Shown here piece by piece: positions 1 to 15,469 of a DNA stretch of 64,000 bases; the stretch's first letter is position 1; the number at the start of each line of letters is the position of its first letter. Position numbers and translations under genes: made by a program. Source of the stretch: Corallococcus sp. AS-1-6 (lineage in GTDB: Bacteria > Myxococcota > Myxococcia > Myxococcales > Myxococcaceae); assembly GCF_020037015.1 (NCBI RefSeq), contig NZ_JAIQDE010000019.1:116181-180180 (forward strand). The letters run 5' to 3'. Under the pieces are notes generated by a model, which did no database searches, was not told the DNA's origin, and saw nothing but the letters and a program-made list of their open reading frames with translations.

Positions 1-1296
1 GGACGGTGGAGCCATCGAAGAGGTCGGTGTTGTACTGGCACTCGAGCACGACGCGGCCATGGGCCTCGGCCGCGTTGATGAAGAGGTCGAAGTTCTCGTA
101 GTGGCGCGGGTTGCTCGCCAGGGTGCAGGTGAGGCCCTGGAACTCCAACTGCTCGCCCGTGACGGCCTGGTCCACGTTGAACAGCACGTTGACCAGCGGC
201 AGGCGGCTGGGGTCGCGCGGCAGCGCCAGTTGCTTGAGCAGCGTGCCGAACGTGTACTCCTGGTGCTCGTAGGCATCGAGCATCGTGGTGCGCAGTTGCT
301 TGAGCACCTGCGTGAAGGGCGCCTCCGCGGCCACGTTGCTGCGCAGGGGCAGCGCGTTCACGCAGTGCCCCACCAGGTCCTTCAGCCCGGCCACGGACTG
401 GCCCGCGGCGGGGATGGCCACCACCACGTCCTCCAGCCCCGTCAGCCGGTGCAGGAGCGCCTTGAAGCCCGCCAGCAGCGTGGTGAAGAAGCTGCCGCCG
501 TGCTTCGCGCCCACGCGCTTGAGTTGCTCCACGAGCGCGGGCTCCAGCACGCAGTCCTCACGCCGGGAGCTGTACGTCTTCGACGGCGGACGGCGCCGGT
601 CCAACGGCAGCTCCAGCACCGGCAGCGTGCCGGAGAACTGCTTCAGCCAGTAGCGCTCGTGCTCGGCGTACTCCGGCGTGGTGGCAAGCCGGGCCTGCGC
701 GCGGGCGTAGTCGCTGAACGTGGGCGCGGGTGACAGCGTGTACGGGGTGCGCCGCGCGTGCGCCGAATAGAACGTCGCCAGGTCGCGCAGCATCACCGCC
801 ATGGACCAGCCGTCGCACACGATGTGGTGCGCGGTCAGCGTCAGCAGGTGCTCCTGCGCGGACAGCCGGGCCAGGCGCGGACGCAGGAGCGGCCCTGCTT
901 CCAGGGGCAGCGGCGTCTCCACCTCCTGGGCCACGAGCTCCCGGACGCGGGCGTCGCGCTCGGAGGGCGGCAGCGCGTCCAGCGCGAGGACTTCCAGCGG
1001 GAAGGGCGTGGAGGCGGCCACGCACAGCGTGAGGCCATCCGCGCTGAACGTGGTGCGCAGCGCTTCGTGGCGCTCGCTCAGGTCCTGGAGCGCGGAGCGC
1101 AGGCACTCGACGTCCAGCGGGCCGTGCAGCCGCACGGACATGGACTCGTTGAAGGCGCACGACGCGTCCGGGCCCATCTGCACGCCGGTCCACACCTCGC
1201 GCTGGGGCTCGGTGGACGGCGCGGTGAGCAGCAGCGCGGGCCCGGCGAACGGATCGAAGTCGTCGGGCAGGTCCTGGATCGGGGTCGCGGGGGTCT

Positions 1297-1300
<4 letters not shown>
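1..1300 (-). CDS. NRPS protein, N-terminal condensation domain (3' part off the left edge)
   Basis: A nonribosomal peptide synthetase subunit whose first recognisable unit is a condensation domain, which would join the upstream beta-amino acyl chain to the next amino acid. The frame is open from the ATG at 1300 to the window edge (about 433 codons), so downstream A and PCP domains are not visible. The catalytic HHxxxDG motif is intact (HHIVCDG, about residues 158-164). The start overlaps the stop of the NRPS-PKS gene by 4 bp (ATGA), so the two are translationally coupled and act in order. About 30 residues precede the domain and may include a docking segment; this part is inference. Confidence 0.93.
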
Positions 1301-8124
<6,824 letters not shown>

Positions 8125-8206
8125 GCCATGCCTGGAATGGAATGATCGCGGCCGGGCAGATTTCTTACCGCCGGACGGCCCCTCGCCCGCTCCCCAACCA
8201 CCACAT

Positions 8207-9085
8207 TCAGAGAAAGCGCGAGAAGAACGCCAACACTCTGCGTGGATATTCTTCAGGGGAGGCCGGGAGGTAGCTCTCGTGCCCCGCTCCCGGCACGCGC
8301 CACTTCTCCCACGGGCCCTGCCCCTGGCGCAGCAGGTCCTCCATGGCCGCGTCCGGCACCCACGGATCCGACTCGCCCGCCACCAGCAGGACGGGGCGGC
8401 CCGCGAGCGCGGCCATGTGCCGCGCGGGCTGCACGGCGTTCACGTCCACGCCCGCGCGCTTCATCACGCCCAGCGCCGGCCACAGGCCCAGGGGACCCCA
8501 GTGGCCCAGCTCGTCCTGGAGCGCCTGCGCGGGCGCCACGGCGGCGGCCTCCACCACCACGGCCTTGAGGCGCGGGTCCTCCGCCGCGGCCTTCAGCACG
8601 GAGTAGCCCCCCAGGGAGAACCCGAGCGCGCCGATGCGCTTCGCGTCCACCTCCGGCTGGAGCGCGGCGAAGTCCACCGCCGCCCGCACCTGCGCGGCCT
8701 CCCGGTCGCCGTAGGTGGACACCGTCCCGCCGCTCTCGCCGTGCGCCCCCAGGTCGAAGAGCACCAGCCCGTACCCGGCCCGGGCCAGGAAGCGGGCCTC
8801 CGGCAACAACTGCGTGCGGTTGCCCGACAGCCCGTGGACCAGGACGACGAGCGCCCCGTCGCGCGGCGGCAGGTACCAGCCCTTGAGCGGGAGGCCGTCG
8901 CGGTCCTGGAACGCCACGTCGCGCAGGCCGGCGAGCTCCGCGTCGTTCGGAGGACCGCCCACCGGCTGCCGGGGCGGGTGCACCTCCTGGGAGATGTAGC
9001 GCGCGCTGCGCACCGCGACCCAGGCGGCCATCGCCAGCAGGGCCACGCCCCCCAGCAGGAGCCCGGCGACGAGCGGACGCTTCAC
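8207..9085 (-). CDS. Membrane-anchored alpha/beta hydrolase
   Basis: A 292-residue serine hydrolase. An N-terminal hydrophobic segment (about residues 4-24) looks like a signal anchor, placing the catalytic domain outside the cytoplasm. The fold is marked by an oxyanion-region VHGLSGN, a nucleophile elbow GFSLGG, an acid in ESDPWVPD and a C-terminal GAGHESY histidine. The substrate cannot be told. The start is GTG at 9085, overlapping the stop of the DUF885 gene as GTGA, so the two are probably co-translated. The reading frame is open far upstream, but only as antisense or shadow sequence of the DUF885 gene. Confidence 0.88.
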   Translation of the reverse strand: MKRPLVAGLLLGGVALLAMAAWVAVRSARYISQEVHPPRQPVGGPPNDAELAGLRDVAFQDRDGLPLKGWYLPPRDGALVVLVHGLSGNRTQLLPEARFLARAGYGLVLFDLGAHGESGGTVSTYGDREAAQVRAAVDFAALQPEVDAKRIGALGFSLGGYSVLKAAAEDPRLKAVVVEAAAVAPAQALQDELGHWGPLGLWPALGVMKRAGVDVNAVQPARHMAALAGRPVLLVAGESDPWVPDAAMEDLLRQGQGPWEKWRVPGAGHESYLPASPEEYPRRVLAFFSRFL

Positions 9086-10830
9086 GCGGACTCCCGGGCC
9101 ACCCACGCGTCGATCTTCGCCTCCAGCACGTCCAGCGGCAGCGAGCCCGTCAGCAGCACCTCGTCGTGGAAGGCCTTCACGTCGAAGCGTGCCCCCAGCG
9201 CGGCCTCCGCCCGGTCCCGCAGCGCGCGCATGCGCAACTGGCCGACCTTGTACGCCAGCGCCTGGCCCGGCCACGCGATGTAGCGGTCCACCTCGTTGGT
9301 GACGTCCAGCTCCTGGCGCGGCGCGTTCTCCATGAAGAAGTCCAGCGCCTGCTTCCGGGTCCACCGCTTCGCGTGCAGGCCGGTGTCCACCACCAGCCGC
9401 ACCGCGCGCCACATCTCGTAGGCGAGCTGGCCGAACTTGTCGTGCGGGTCGTCGTACAGGCCCAGCTCGTCGCCCAGGGACTCGCTGTACAGCGCCCAGC
9501 CCTCGTCGAAGGCGACGTAGGACGTGAAGCGGCGGAAGTCCGGCACGTCCGTCTGCTCGGAGGCCAGGGACACCTGGAAGTGGTGGCCGGGCACGGCCTC
9601 GTGCAGCGTCAGGGGCACCATCTCCCAGACGGGCCGCGTCTCCGGACGGTAGAGGTTCACCTGGAAGGTGCCCGGGCGCGAGCCGTCCGCGGAGGCCGGG
9701 AAGTAGAAGCCCGTCGTCACGTCCGGGGCCATGGCCTCCGGGATGGGTTCGACGACGTAGGGCTTCTTCGGCATCGTGCGGAACAGCCGGGGGAGCAGCG
9801 GGTCGATGCGGCGGGCCAGCGCCCGGTAGCGCGCGAGCAGCGACTCGCCGGTGGGCTCGTAGAAGCGCGGCTCCGTGCGCAGCGCTTCGAAGAAGCCCTG
9901 GAGCGTGCCGGTGTAGCCCGTGCGCGCCATCACCGCGTCCATCTCCGCGCGCAGCCGCTGGACCTCCGCCAGGCCCACCGCGTGGATCTCCTCCGGCGTC
10001 ATCCGCGTCGTCGTGTGCCGGCGCGCGAGCACCGTGTACAGCGCCTCGCCGTCCGGGAACTGCCACACGCCCACGGCCTCCGGCGCGGCGGGCAGGTACT
10101 CCGTGGTGACGAAGTCCAGGGCGCGCTTCAGCGCGGGCACCACGGTGTTCGCGATGGCGTCGCGGCCCGCCTGCGAGAGCCTCCGCGCGTCCTCCGGAGA
10201 GAAGTTCGCCGGCATGCGGGTGAAGGGGCCGTAGAAGCCGCTTCGCGTCGGATCCGTCACCACCTGCCGCTCCAACTGCGGCGGGATGCGCTGGAGCACG
10301 ATGCGCGGGTGGATGCGGTGCTGGCGCATGCCCTCGCGCATCAGCGCCACCACCTGATCCGCGTAGGCGCCGAAGCCCTCCAGCCGCTTCACCCAGTCCT
10401 CGTAGTCCCGCACCGTCTCGAAGCGCAGGGTGTCCGCGAGCTGGTACGCCGTCTGGAGCCCTGGCGGCTGCTTGAGCCCCTCCGGCAGGCCGCCCATCTG
10501 GTTGAGGGGCATGAGGTGCCACTTCACCCCGTACTCTTCAATCCAGGTCTCGTGCATCCGGCGGAAGAGGTCCAGGTGCAGCCGGTCCGCGTCGCTGTCC
10601 AGCGCGGCGCGGTCCACGTCCTGGAGCCGGCGCAGCACGGCGTGGCTGTGCTGGTGGTCCGCCTCCAGCGCGGCGAGGCTCAGGTCATCCCACCGGTCAT
10701 TCCAGCGCCGGTCCCCCAGGAGCGACGCGTAGGTGGGGTACTGCTGGAGCGAGTACTGCCACTCCGCTTCCAGCAGGGCGTGCAGCGAAGCGGACGCGGC
10801 GCCGCGCTGGGGGACGGACTGGGATGACAT
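9082..10830 (-). CDS. DUF885 family protein (putative metallopeptidase)
   Basis: A 582-residue protein of the DUF885 family, recognised by the HEAVPGHH signature at about residues 409-416, in which the histidines and glutamate probably bind a metal as in zinc peptidases. Length fits the family. Members are often exported, but no clear signal peptide is visible here, and no substrate can be assigned. It sits upstream of the alpha/beta hydrolase with a 4-bp overlap, suggesting a two-gene operon for turnover of a peptide, ester or amide. The ATG at 10830 is the only sensible start near the beginning of the conserved region. Confidence 0.87.
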   Translation of the reverse strand: MSSQSVPQRGAASASLHALLEAEWQYSLQQYPTYASLLGDRRWNDRWDDLSLAALEADHQHSHAVLRRLQDVDRAALDSDADRLHLDLFRRMHETWIEEYGVKWHLMPLNQMGGLPEGLKQPPGLQTAYQLADTLRFETVRDYEDWVKRLEGFGAYADQVVALMREGMRQHRIHPRIVLQRIPPQLERQVVTDPTRSGFYGPFTRMPANFSPEDARRLSQAGRDAIANTVVPALKRALDFVTTEYLPAAPEAVGVWQFPDGEALYTVLARRHTTTRMTPEEIHAVGLAEVQRLRAEMDAVMARTGYTGTLQGFFEALRTEPRFYEPTGESLLARYRALARRIDPLLPRLFRTMPKKPYVVEPIPEAMAPDVTTGFYFPASADGSRPGTFQVNLYRPETRPVWEMVPLTLHEAVPGHHFQVSLASEQTDVPDFRRFTSYVAFDEGWALYSESLGDELGLYDDPHDKFGQLAYEMWRAVRLVVDTGLHAKRWTRKQALDFFMENAPRQELDVTNEVDRYIAWPGQALAYKVGQLRMRALRDRAEAALGARFDVKAFHDEVLLTGSLPLDVLEAKIDAWVARESA

Positions 10831-10857
10831 GGTCGGACTCCGGCGGAGGAACCGCGA

Positions 10858-11445
10858 CTAGACGAACAGCGAAGGATCGAACTCGTCCACGTTGACCGGC
10901 AGCAGGCGGGGCAGGGGGCGCTGGAACACGCGGGCGTTGAGCTCCAGGTCGACGACCTTCAGGCCCATCGGGGTGAGCTCGCGGAACTTCTGGCTCACGT
11001 ACTCGCGCAGGCCCAGCACGGCGACCTGCCGCTTCTCCTCCAGCAGCGGCTTGAGCGCCTCCGCGAAGTCCGCGCCGTCGTGGCTGGCCAGGCCCACCGC
11101 CGCCTGCGGGCGCTGGGTGCGGATGTTCTCCAGGAGCTTGAGGATGCCCAGGTCCACGACCTTCTGGTCCGGGCGGCCGTGCAGCAGCGCCACCTCACAG
11201 CCCGCGGACTTCAGCGCGCGCACGAAGCCAATCATCGCGTCCGGCAGTTGCTCTCCGCGCGCGTTGAGCACCACCACGCAGCGTACGGGCTTGGGGAAGT
11301 ACGTGTCGCAGAAGGCGACCAGCCGGTCGAACTGCACCCGGTCCTGGGGCTCGGGCTTGCGCCCGACGATGTTGGAGACGGCCCAGTCGACGTTCTCGGC
11401 GTCGATGAGGACGTAGGAGGCTGCGGCGGGGCGGACGGATTGCAT
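10858..11445 (-). CDS. NYN/PIN-like domain protein
   Basis: A 195-residue soluble protein with the NYN-type opening VLIDAENVDW, followed by alternating strands and helices and conserved acidic positions (the DAEN aspartate, an aspartate in KVVDLGILKLL and ASHDGADF). NYN domains belong to the PIN-like nuclease superfamily and usually cleave RNA using acidic residues and metal. The match is clear for the N-terminal motif; nuclease activity itself is inferred. It is transcribed separately, in the same direction as the DUF885 gene 27 bp away, so readthrough into that gene is possible. No partner toxin or antitoxin gene is adjacent. Confidence 0.72.
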   Translation of the reverse strand: MQSVRPAAASYVLIDAENVDWAVSNIVGRKPEPQDRVQFDRLVAFCDTYFPKPVRCVVVLNARGEQLPDAMIGFVRALKSAGCEVALLHGRPDQKVVDLGILKLLENIRTQRPQAAVGLASHDGADFAEALKPLLEEKRQVAVLGLREYVSQKFRELTPMGLKVVDLELNARVFQRPLPRLLPVNVDEFDPSLFV

Positions 11446-11484
11446 GGCGGGGACAATACGCGGGCTGCCGGCCGTTGGGGGTTT

Positions 11485-12372
11485 TCATCGACCCAGGCGA
11501 ATTCGTTGGAACTCCTCCTGAAGCAGCTCCGACACGCGCCGCACCCGGGGGATGTCCAGCGCGGACTTCGCGCACACCAGGTGGGTCTGGCTCCGGGAGA
11601 AGGGCCCCAGGTCCAGCTCCAGCGGCACCAGCCGGGTGAGGCGGGGGAAGCGGTGCGCCATGCGGGCCATCACCATGGCGCCCAGGCCGGCCTCCGCCGC
11701 CGCGAGCATCACCAGGTAGTTGTCCGCCGTGAAGGACGGGGTGAAGCCGGGGATCACCGACTCCAACTGGGGGTTGGGCGGGACGGCTTCGAAGGGGGGC
11801 GCCCAGGCCACCCAGGGCAACTGCTGGAGCGACACCTTCCTGGGCAGCCGGGCCTTGAGGGCCTTGGACACGAAGACGGCGTTGGGGACCTCCAGCGTGT
11901 CCACGAGCTTCAGGTCTTCGCTGGTGGGCGGGCGTCCGCGCAGCGCGAGGTCCGCCTCTCCGCGCGCCAGGTCCAGGTATTGGATCTGGGACTGCACCTC
12001 CAGGCGCAGGCCCGGGTGCTTCTGGGCGACGAAGGCGGCGAAGGGGGCCAGGAAGTCGAAGCTCATGTAGGGCGTGGCCGTCACGCGCACGATGCCCCGG
12101 GGGGCGCTGTCCGCGGACTCCGCCGCGCGGTGCAGCTCCCCGGCCCACTCCGCCATCTTCTTCGCGGGCACGAGCAGCCGCTCTCCCGCCGCCGTGAGCG
12201 CCGCGCCCTCCACGCTCCGGCGGAACAGCGCGGAGCCCACCGCGTACTCCAGCGCGGCCAGGCGCCGGCTCACCGTGGGCTGTCCGATGCGCAGCCGCCG
12301 CGCGGCCCCGCTGAAGCTGCCCGTCTCCGCGATGGCGAGGAACAGCCGGGCGTCGTCCCAGGAGATATCCAT
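11485..12372 (-). CDS. LysR family transcriptional regulator
   Basis: A 295-residue LysR-type regulator: an N-terminal winged helix-turn-helix (about residues 4-63, with FSGAARRLRIGQPTVSRRLAALE) and a C-terminal substrate-binding domain (about 90-290). It is divergent from the metallo-beta-lactamase-fold lipoprotein gene starting at 12487, the arrangement in which LysR proteins usually control the neighbour and themselves. The inducer cannot be told. A palindrome overlaps its own start codon, consistent with autoregulation. Confidence 0.92.
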   Translation of the reverse strand: MDISWDDARLFLAIAETGSFSGAARRLRIGQPTVSRRLAALEYAVGSALFRRSVEGAALTAAGERLLVPAKKMAEWAGELHRAAESADSAPRGIVRVTATPYMSFDFLAPFAAFVAQKHPGLRLEVQSQIQYLDLARGEADLALRGRPPTSEDLKLVDTLEVPNAVFVSKALKARLPRKVSLQQLPWVAWAPPFEAVPPNPQLESVIPGFTPSFTADNYLVMLAAAEAGLGAMVMARMAHRFPRLTRLVPLELDLGPFSRSQTHLVCAKSALDIPRVRRVSELLQEEFQRIRLGR

Positions 12373-12412
12373 GAATGGATGGCATCATGCTGTTTTCGCG
12401 GATTTCCATCCA
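12367..12412. promoter_or_regulatory. Candidate LysR operator region
   Basis: The divergent LysR/hydrolase intergenic region holds a palindrome ATCCAT-GA-ATGGAT at 12367-12380 that covers the LysR start codon, plus a longer inverted repeat TGGATGG (12376-12382) and CCATCCA (12406-12412). Symmetry and position fit a LysR-type binding region, but the classical T-N11-A core was not demonstrated. This is inference from layout. Confidence 0.4.
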
Positions 12413-12486
12413 CTCGCGCATCGCGCATCGTGCCGCCTGTCCCGAACGCCCGGTGCCTTCGCGCCGGAAGGAAGAAGGAGTCCGCC

Positions 12487-13419
12487 ATGAAGTCCTCCCT
12501 GCTCGCGCTCTGCCTCTGTGTCGCCGGTCTCGGCACCGGCTGCGCCACGTCCTCGCACGGCGTCCAGAAGTCCGCGCTCGGCGTGACGCGGCCGGCGGAC
12601 GCGCTGCTCGCGGAGCTGGCCGTGCCCGGGCCGGTGGAGCTGGAGACGGTCACCTCGTGCGACTGGGTCGCCGGCCGCGGCGGGTTGCTCAACCTGGACC
12701 ACCCGGCGGCGAAGGCGGCGCACCTGGAGGACGGGGACGAGCCCGTGCAGGTCTTCTTCCACGCGCTGCGCCACCCGACGAAGGGGATGTACATCGTGGA
12801 CACCGGCGTGGAGACGGCGCTGCGGGACGCGCCGGAGCGCTCGGCGCTGGGCGGCATCGTGGCGAACGCGATGCACCTGGAGAAGATGACGGTGCTGGCG
12901 CCGCTGGGCGAGTGGCTGGCGAAGCAGCCCCAGCCGCTCGCCGGCGTCTTCCTCACGCACCTGCACCCGGACCACATCAGCGGCATGGCGGACGCGCCGG
13001 CGGGGACGCCCGTGTACACCGGCCCGGGAGAGGCGGGCCTCCGCGCCTTCCGGAACCTGGTGGTGCAGGGCGCCACGGACCGCGCGCTGGCGGGCAAGCC
13101 GCCGCTGTCGGAGTGGAACTACACGGCCGACCCGAAGGGCCTCTTCGAAGGCGCGGTGGACATCTTCGGGGATGGGTCCGTGTGGGCGCTCTGGGTGCCG
13201 GGGCACACGCCGGGCAGCACCGCGTACCTCGTGCGCTCCACGAAGGGGCCGGTGCTGCTGTTGGGTGACGCCAGCCACACGCGCTGGGGCTGGGAGCACG
13301 ACGTGGAGCCGGGCACCTTCACGGAGGACGGGCCGCGAAGCGTGGAGAGCTTCAAGAAGCTGCGCGCCTTCGTCGCGGCGCACCCGGAGGTGGAGGTGCG
13401 CTTCGGCCACCAGCACTGA
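12487..13419 (+). CDS. Lipoprotein metallo-beta-lactamase-fold hydrolase
   Basis: A 310-residue zinc-dependent hydrolase exported as a lipoprotein: signal peptide with lipobox LGTGC (Cys at about residue 20), then a metallo-beta-lactamase fold with HLHPDH as the zinc motif, further histidines in VPGHTPGS and a metal aspartate in LLGDASH. The overall layout resembles lactonase-type members (AHL or quorum-quenching lactonases) more than true beta-lactamases, but the substrate is unproven. The ATG at 12487 is preceded by GAAGGAG at good spacing. It is divergent from a LysR gene likely to control it and convergent with the lipoprotein gene downstream across a hairpin. Confidence 0.88.
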   Translation: MKSSLLALCLCVAGLGTGCATSSHGVQKSALGVTRPADALLAELAVPGPVELETVTSCDWVAGRGGLLNLDHPAAKAAHLEDGDEPVQVFFHALRHPTKGMYIVDTGVETALRDAPERSALGGIVANAMHLEKMTVLAPLGEWLAKQPQPLAGVFLTHLHPDHISGMADAPAGTPVYTGPGEAGLRAFRNLVVQGATDRALAGKPPLSEWNYTADPKGLFEGAVDIFGDGSVWALWVPGHTPGSTAYLVRSTKGPVLLLGDASHTRWGWEHDVEPGTFTEDGPRSVESFKKLRAFVAAHPEVEVRFGHQH

Positions 13420-13452
13420 GGCGTGAGGCTCCCCGGGGGCCGGGCGCGGCGG

Positions 13453-13493
13453 GGTGCCCAGGCCACGTCCAGGTGGACGCGGCCCTGGGCGCC
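13453..13493. terminator. Hairpin between convergent genes
   Basis: A long GC-rich stem with arms GGTGCCCAGGCC and GGCCCTGGGCGCC (one wobble pair, one bulge), extended inwards by ACGTCC/GGACGC around a short loop. It lies exactly between two convergent stop codons (13419 and 13498). There is no T-run on either strand, so it is a terminator-like hairpin by position rather than a canonical Rho-independent terminator. Confidence 0.5.
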
Positions 13494-13497
13494 ACGA

Positions 13498-14880
13498 CTA
13501 CCGCAGGCGGAAGGAACCCTCGGCGATGATCAGCAGCTCCACGCCGGTGGTGGCCTTGGGGCCGAAGGCCGTCAGGGTGGCGGTGGCTCCGCCGCGCACC
13601 GCGGCGTCATAGGTGGCGAAGGCGCTGACCACCGCGTCCGAGAGCGCCGTGGCGGAGGCCTTGCCGGACTGCTCCAGCACCGTGCCCAGCGTGGCTTCCA
13701 GCACCGCCCCTGCCTGCGCTCCCGTGTGCACCGCCGAGTCGAAGGCGAGCTGGTTGCTGCCCGTCACCCCCAACTGCGCGCCCATCACGGACGCGCTGCC
13801 GCCGGTGGCGAGCTGGGTGTTGTAGCCCGTCCAGGCCGTCGCGGCGGCGCTGGCGGACGGGGCGGAAGAGAGGCTCGCGCGCAGCGACGTGGCGGCGGTG
13901 TTCGCCTGCTGCACCGTCAGGTCGGCGGCGTTCGCGCCCTGGAGCAGGGCCTTCACGGCGGCCTCGGTGGCCCGGGCCTCCAGCGCGGCGGCGGCCCGCA
14001 CCGACGCGTCCGCGACCGCGATCCCCGCTCCCGAGGACAGCCGCGCGTCCACCGCCATGCGATAGGAAACGCTGGCCTCGCGCTCCGCCTGCTGGTCCTG
14101 CGCGTCGTTCGCCTGGGGCGTGGCCGCGCGCACCGCCGCGAAGAACGTGTCGTAGGCGTCCGCCGCGGACTGCCCACCGGCATCCAGCGACGCGTCCAAC
14201 CGCGCGGACGCGTCCAGCGACGCGCTGAAGAGCCGCTCCTGCGTGACGACCACGCCCGCCCGGGCGTACGCCTTGATCCGCGTCGCCTGCGCCGCGCGCA
14301 CCGCCGCGCCCAGCGCCTCCACCGACTCCGCCGCCGTCGCCTTGAGCTGGCCGCGCACCGCCGCCGCCTGCTCCGCGTTCAGCCTCGCGCGCAGGTCCAC
14401 CGTGTCCACGCCGTCCGGCGAGTCCCCGTCCCGCACCATCTGGACGAAGACCTCCGCCTCCAGCGAGGACTCACTCGTGATGGGCGGCGCCGTGCGCGCG
14501 CCCTCTCCGGACCGAGGCGTCGTGGAGTCCAGCAGCGCGGAGCCCACCGTGGCGCCGGACGCGCTCACCGCTTCGATGATCAGCCGCTGCCCCTCGTCGT
14601 CCAGCTCCAGCGTGTAGCTGCCATCCGCCGCGACGTCCGCCTCCGCCAGCGTCGTCAGGTCGCCAGCCGCCACCACGCGGCTGATCCGCACCGTGGCCGC
14701 CGCCGAGACCGTCCCATCCCCCGCCAGCGCGGGCGCGCCGTCGGTGAGCCCCTGCGACTGCTGTCCCGCGCTGTTGGTGACATGCCCATGGACCGTCACC
14801 TTGTCGCCGCTGCCACAGGCCGCGAGCATCCAGCACACCAGTGCACCCAGAACCACTTCACCCGCGCGACGCGTCCGCAT
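13498..14880 (-). CDS. Alanine-rich lipoprotein of unknown function
   Basis: A 460-residue exported protein: basic start, hydrophobic core and lipobox MLAACGSG (Cys at about residue 22). The first part after the signal contains VHGHVTNSAG and SYTLELDDEG, reminiscent of carboxypeptidase-regulatory-like beta-sandwich domains. The remainder (about 120-460) is Ala/Ser-rich and predicted helical, with many repeated small-residue segments. No catalytic motif was seen and no family is assigned. It is monocistronic, convergent with the hydrolase gene across a hairpin, and similar in codon use to its neighbours. Confidence 0.8.
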   Translation of the reverse strand: MRTRRAGEVVLGALVCWMLAACGSGDKVTVHGHVTNSAGQQSQGLTDGAPALAGDGTVSAAATVRISRVVAAGDLTTLAEADVAADGSYTLELDDEGQRLIIEAVSASGATVGSALLDSTTPRSGEGARTAPPITSESSLEAEVFVQMVRDGDSPDGVDTVDLRARLNAEQAAAVRGQLKATAAESVEALGAAVRAAQATRIKAYARAGVVVTQERLFSASLDASARLDASLDAGGQSAADAYDTFFAAVRAATPQANDAQDQQAEREASVSYRMAVDARLSSGAGIAVADASVRAAAALEARATEAAVKALLQGANAADLTVQQANTAATSLRASLSSAPSASAAATAWTGYNTQLATGGSASVMGAQLGVTGSNQLAFDSAVHTGAQAGAVLEATLGTVLEQSGKASATALSDAVVSAFATYDAAVRGGATATLTAFGPKATTGVELLIIAEGSFRLR

Positions 14881-14967
14881 GTATGGGGAACTCCCGGCCG
14901 GGCGGAGACCGCCCCGGCGTCATGGCCGGAATTACGCACCAGGGGATCACCCGGATTCAAGCCGCCG

Positions 14968-15375
14968 TCAGCTCAGCTTCTCGAGCAGGCTCCGCAGCTC
15001 GGCCTGCTCCGCCGCGCTCAAGCGGCCAAGCCGCGCGCCGAACGCCTCCGACAACAGCGCGAGCCCCTTCGCCGTCACCTTGCGCCCGGCCGGGGTCACC
15101 TGCAGCCGGTGCCGCCGCAGGTCCTCCGTGTCCAGCTCCCGGCGCAGGAAGCCCGCCGCCTCCAGCCGCTTCACGTACACCGTGATGGTCGGCTTCGGCA
15201 TGCTCAGGGTCGCCGCCAGCTCGGCCGGGTAGGGGTGCTCCTCCACCTGCGCCAGCACGAACAGCTCCTTCGTGTCCAACCCCAGCGCGGCGATGTCGGG
15301 GGCGACACCCGCGATGACCGACATCAGCAGGTTGTAGTTCAGCGACCAGATCTTCGCCGGGTCGATTCTCGACAT
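14968..15375 (-). CDS. MarR family transcriptional regulator
   Basis: A 135-residue winged-helix regulator with the MarR core: ELAATLSMPKPTITVYVKRL as recognition helix and a wing with RRELDTEDLRRHRLQVTPAG (both inside about residues 50-105). It is divergent from the aldo-keto reductase gene and most likely represses it and itself. The 94-bp intergenic region is a striking AT-rich island with inverted repeats. MarR regulators beside oxidoreductases often sense phenolic, quinone or electrophile compounds; no ligand is evident here. Confidence 0.9.
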   Translation of the reverse strand: MSRIDPAKIWSLNYNLLMSVIAGVAPDIAALGLDTKELFVLAQVEEHPYPAELAATLSMPKPTITVYVKRLEAAGFLRRELDTEDLRRHRLQVTPAGRKVTAKGLALLSEAFGARLGRLSAAEQAELRSLLEKLS

Positions 15376-15390
15376 GGGCCCTTGCGCGGA

Positions 15391-15430
15391 AATTGGTACA
15401 AAATTAAATCAATTCAAGGCTGAACCAATT
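15391..15430. promoter_or_regulatory. AT-rich divergent control region with inverted repeat
   Basis: Inverted repeat AATTGGT (15391-15397) and ACCAATT (15424-15430) bounds a stretch that is mostly A/T, conspicuous in this very GC-rich DNA, between the divergent MarR and aldo-keto reductase genes. A sigma-70-like TTGCGC-N17-TAAATC (15382-15410) could drive the reductase gene. Operator and promoter roles are inferred from position and composition. Confidence 0.5.
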
Positions 15431-15469
15431 CGGCCTCGCTGAAACGGTAACACATCCCCTGGAGACCCC

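Noticed and set aside
8207..10522. Long minus-strand frame joining the hydrolase with upstream sequence
   Set aside because: The part above 9085 is an out-of-frame shadow of the DUF885 gene; the hydrolase begins at the GTG overlapping that gene's stop.
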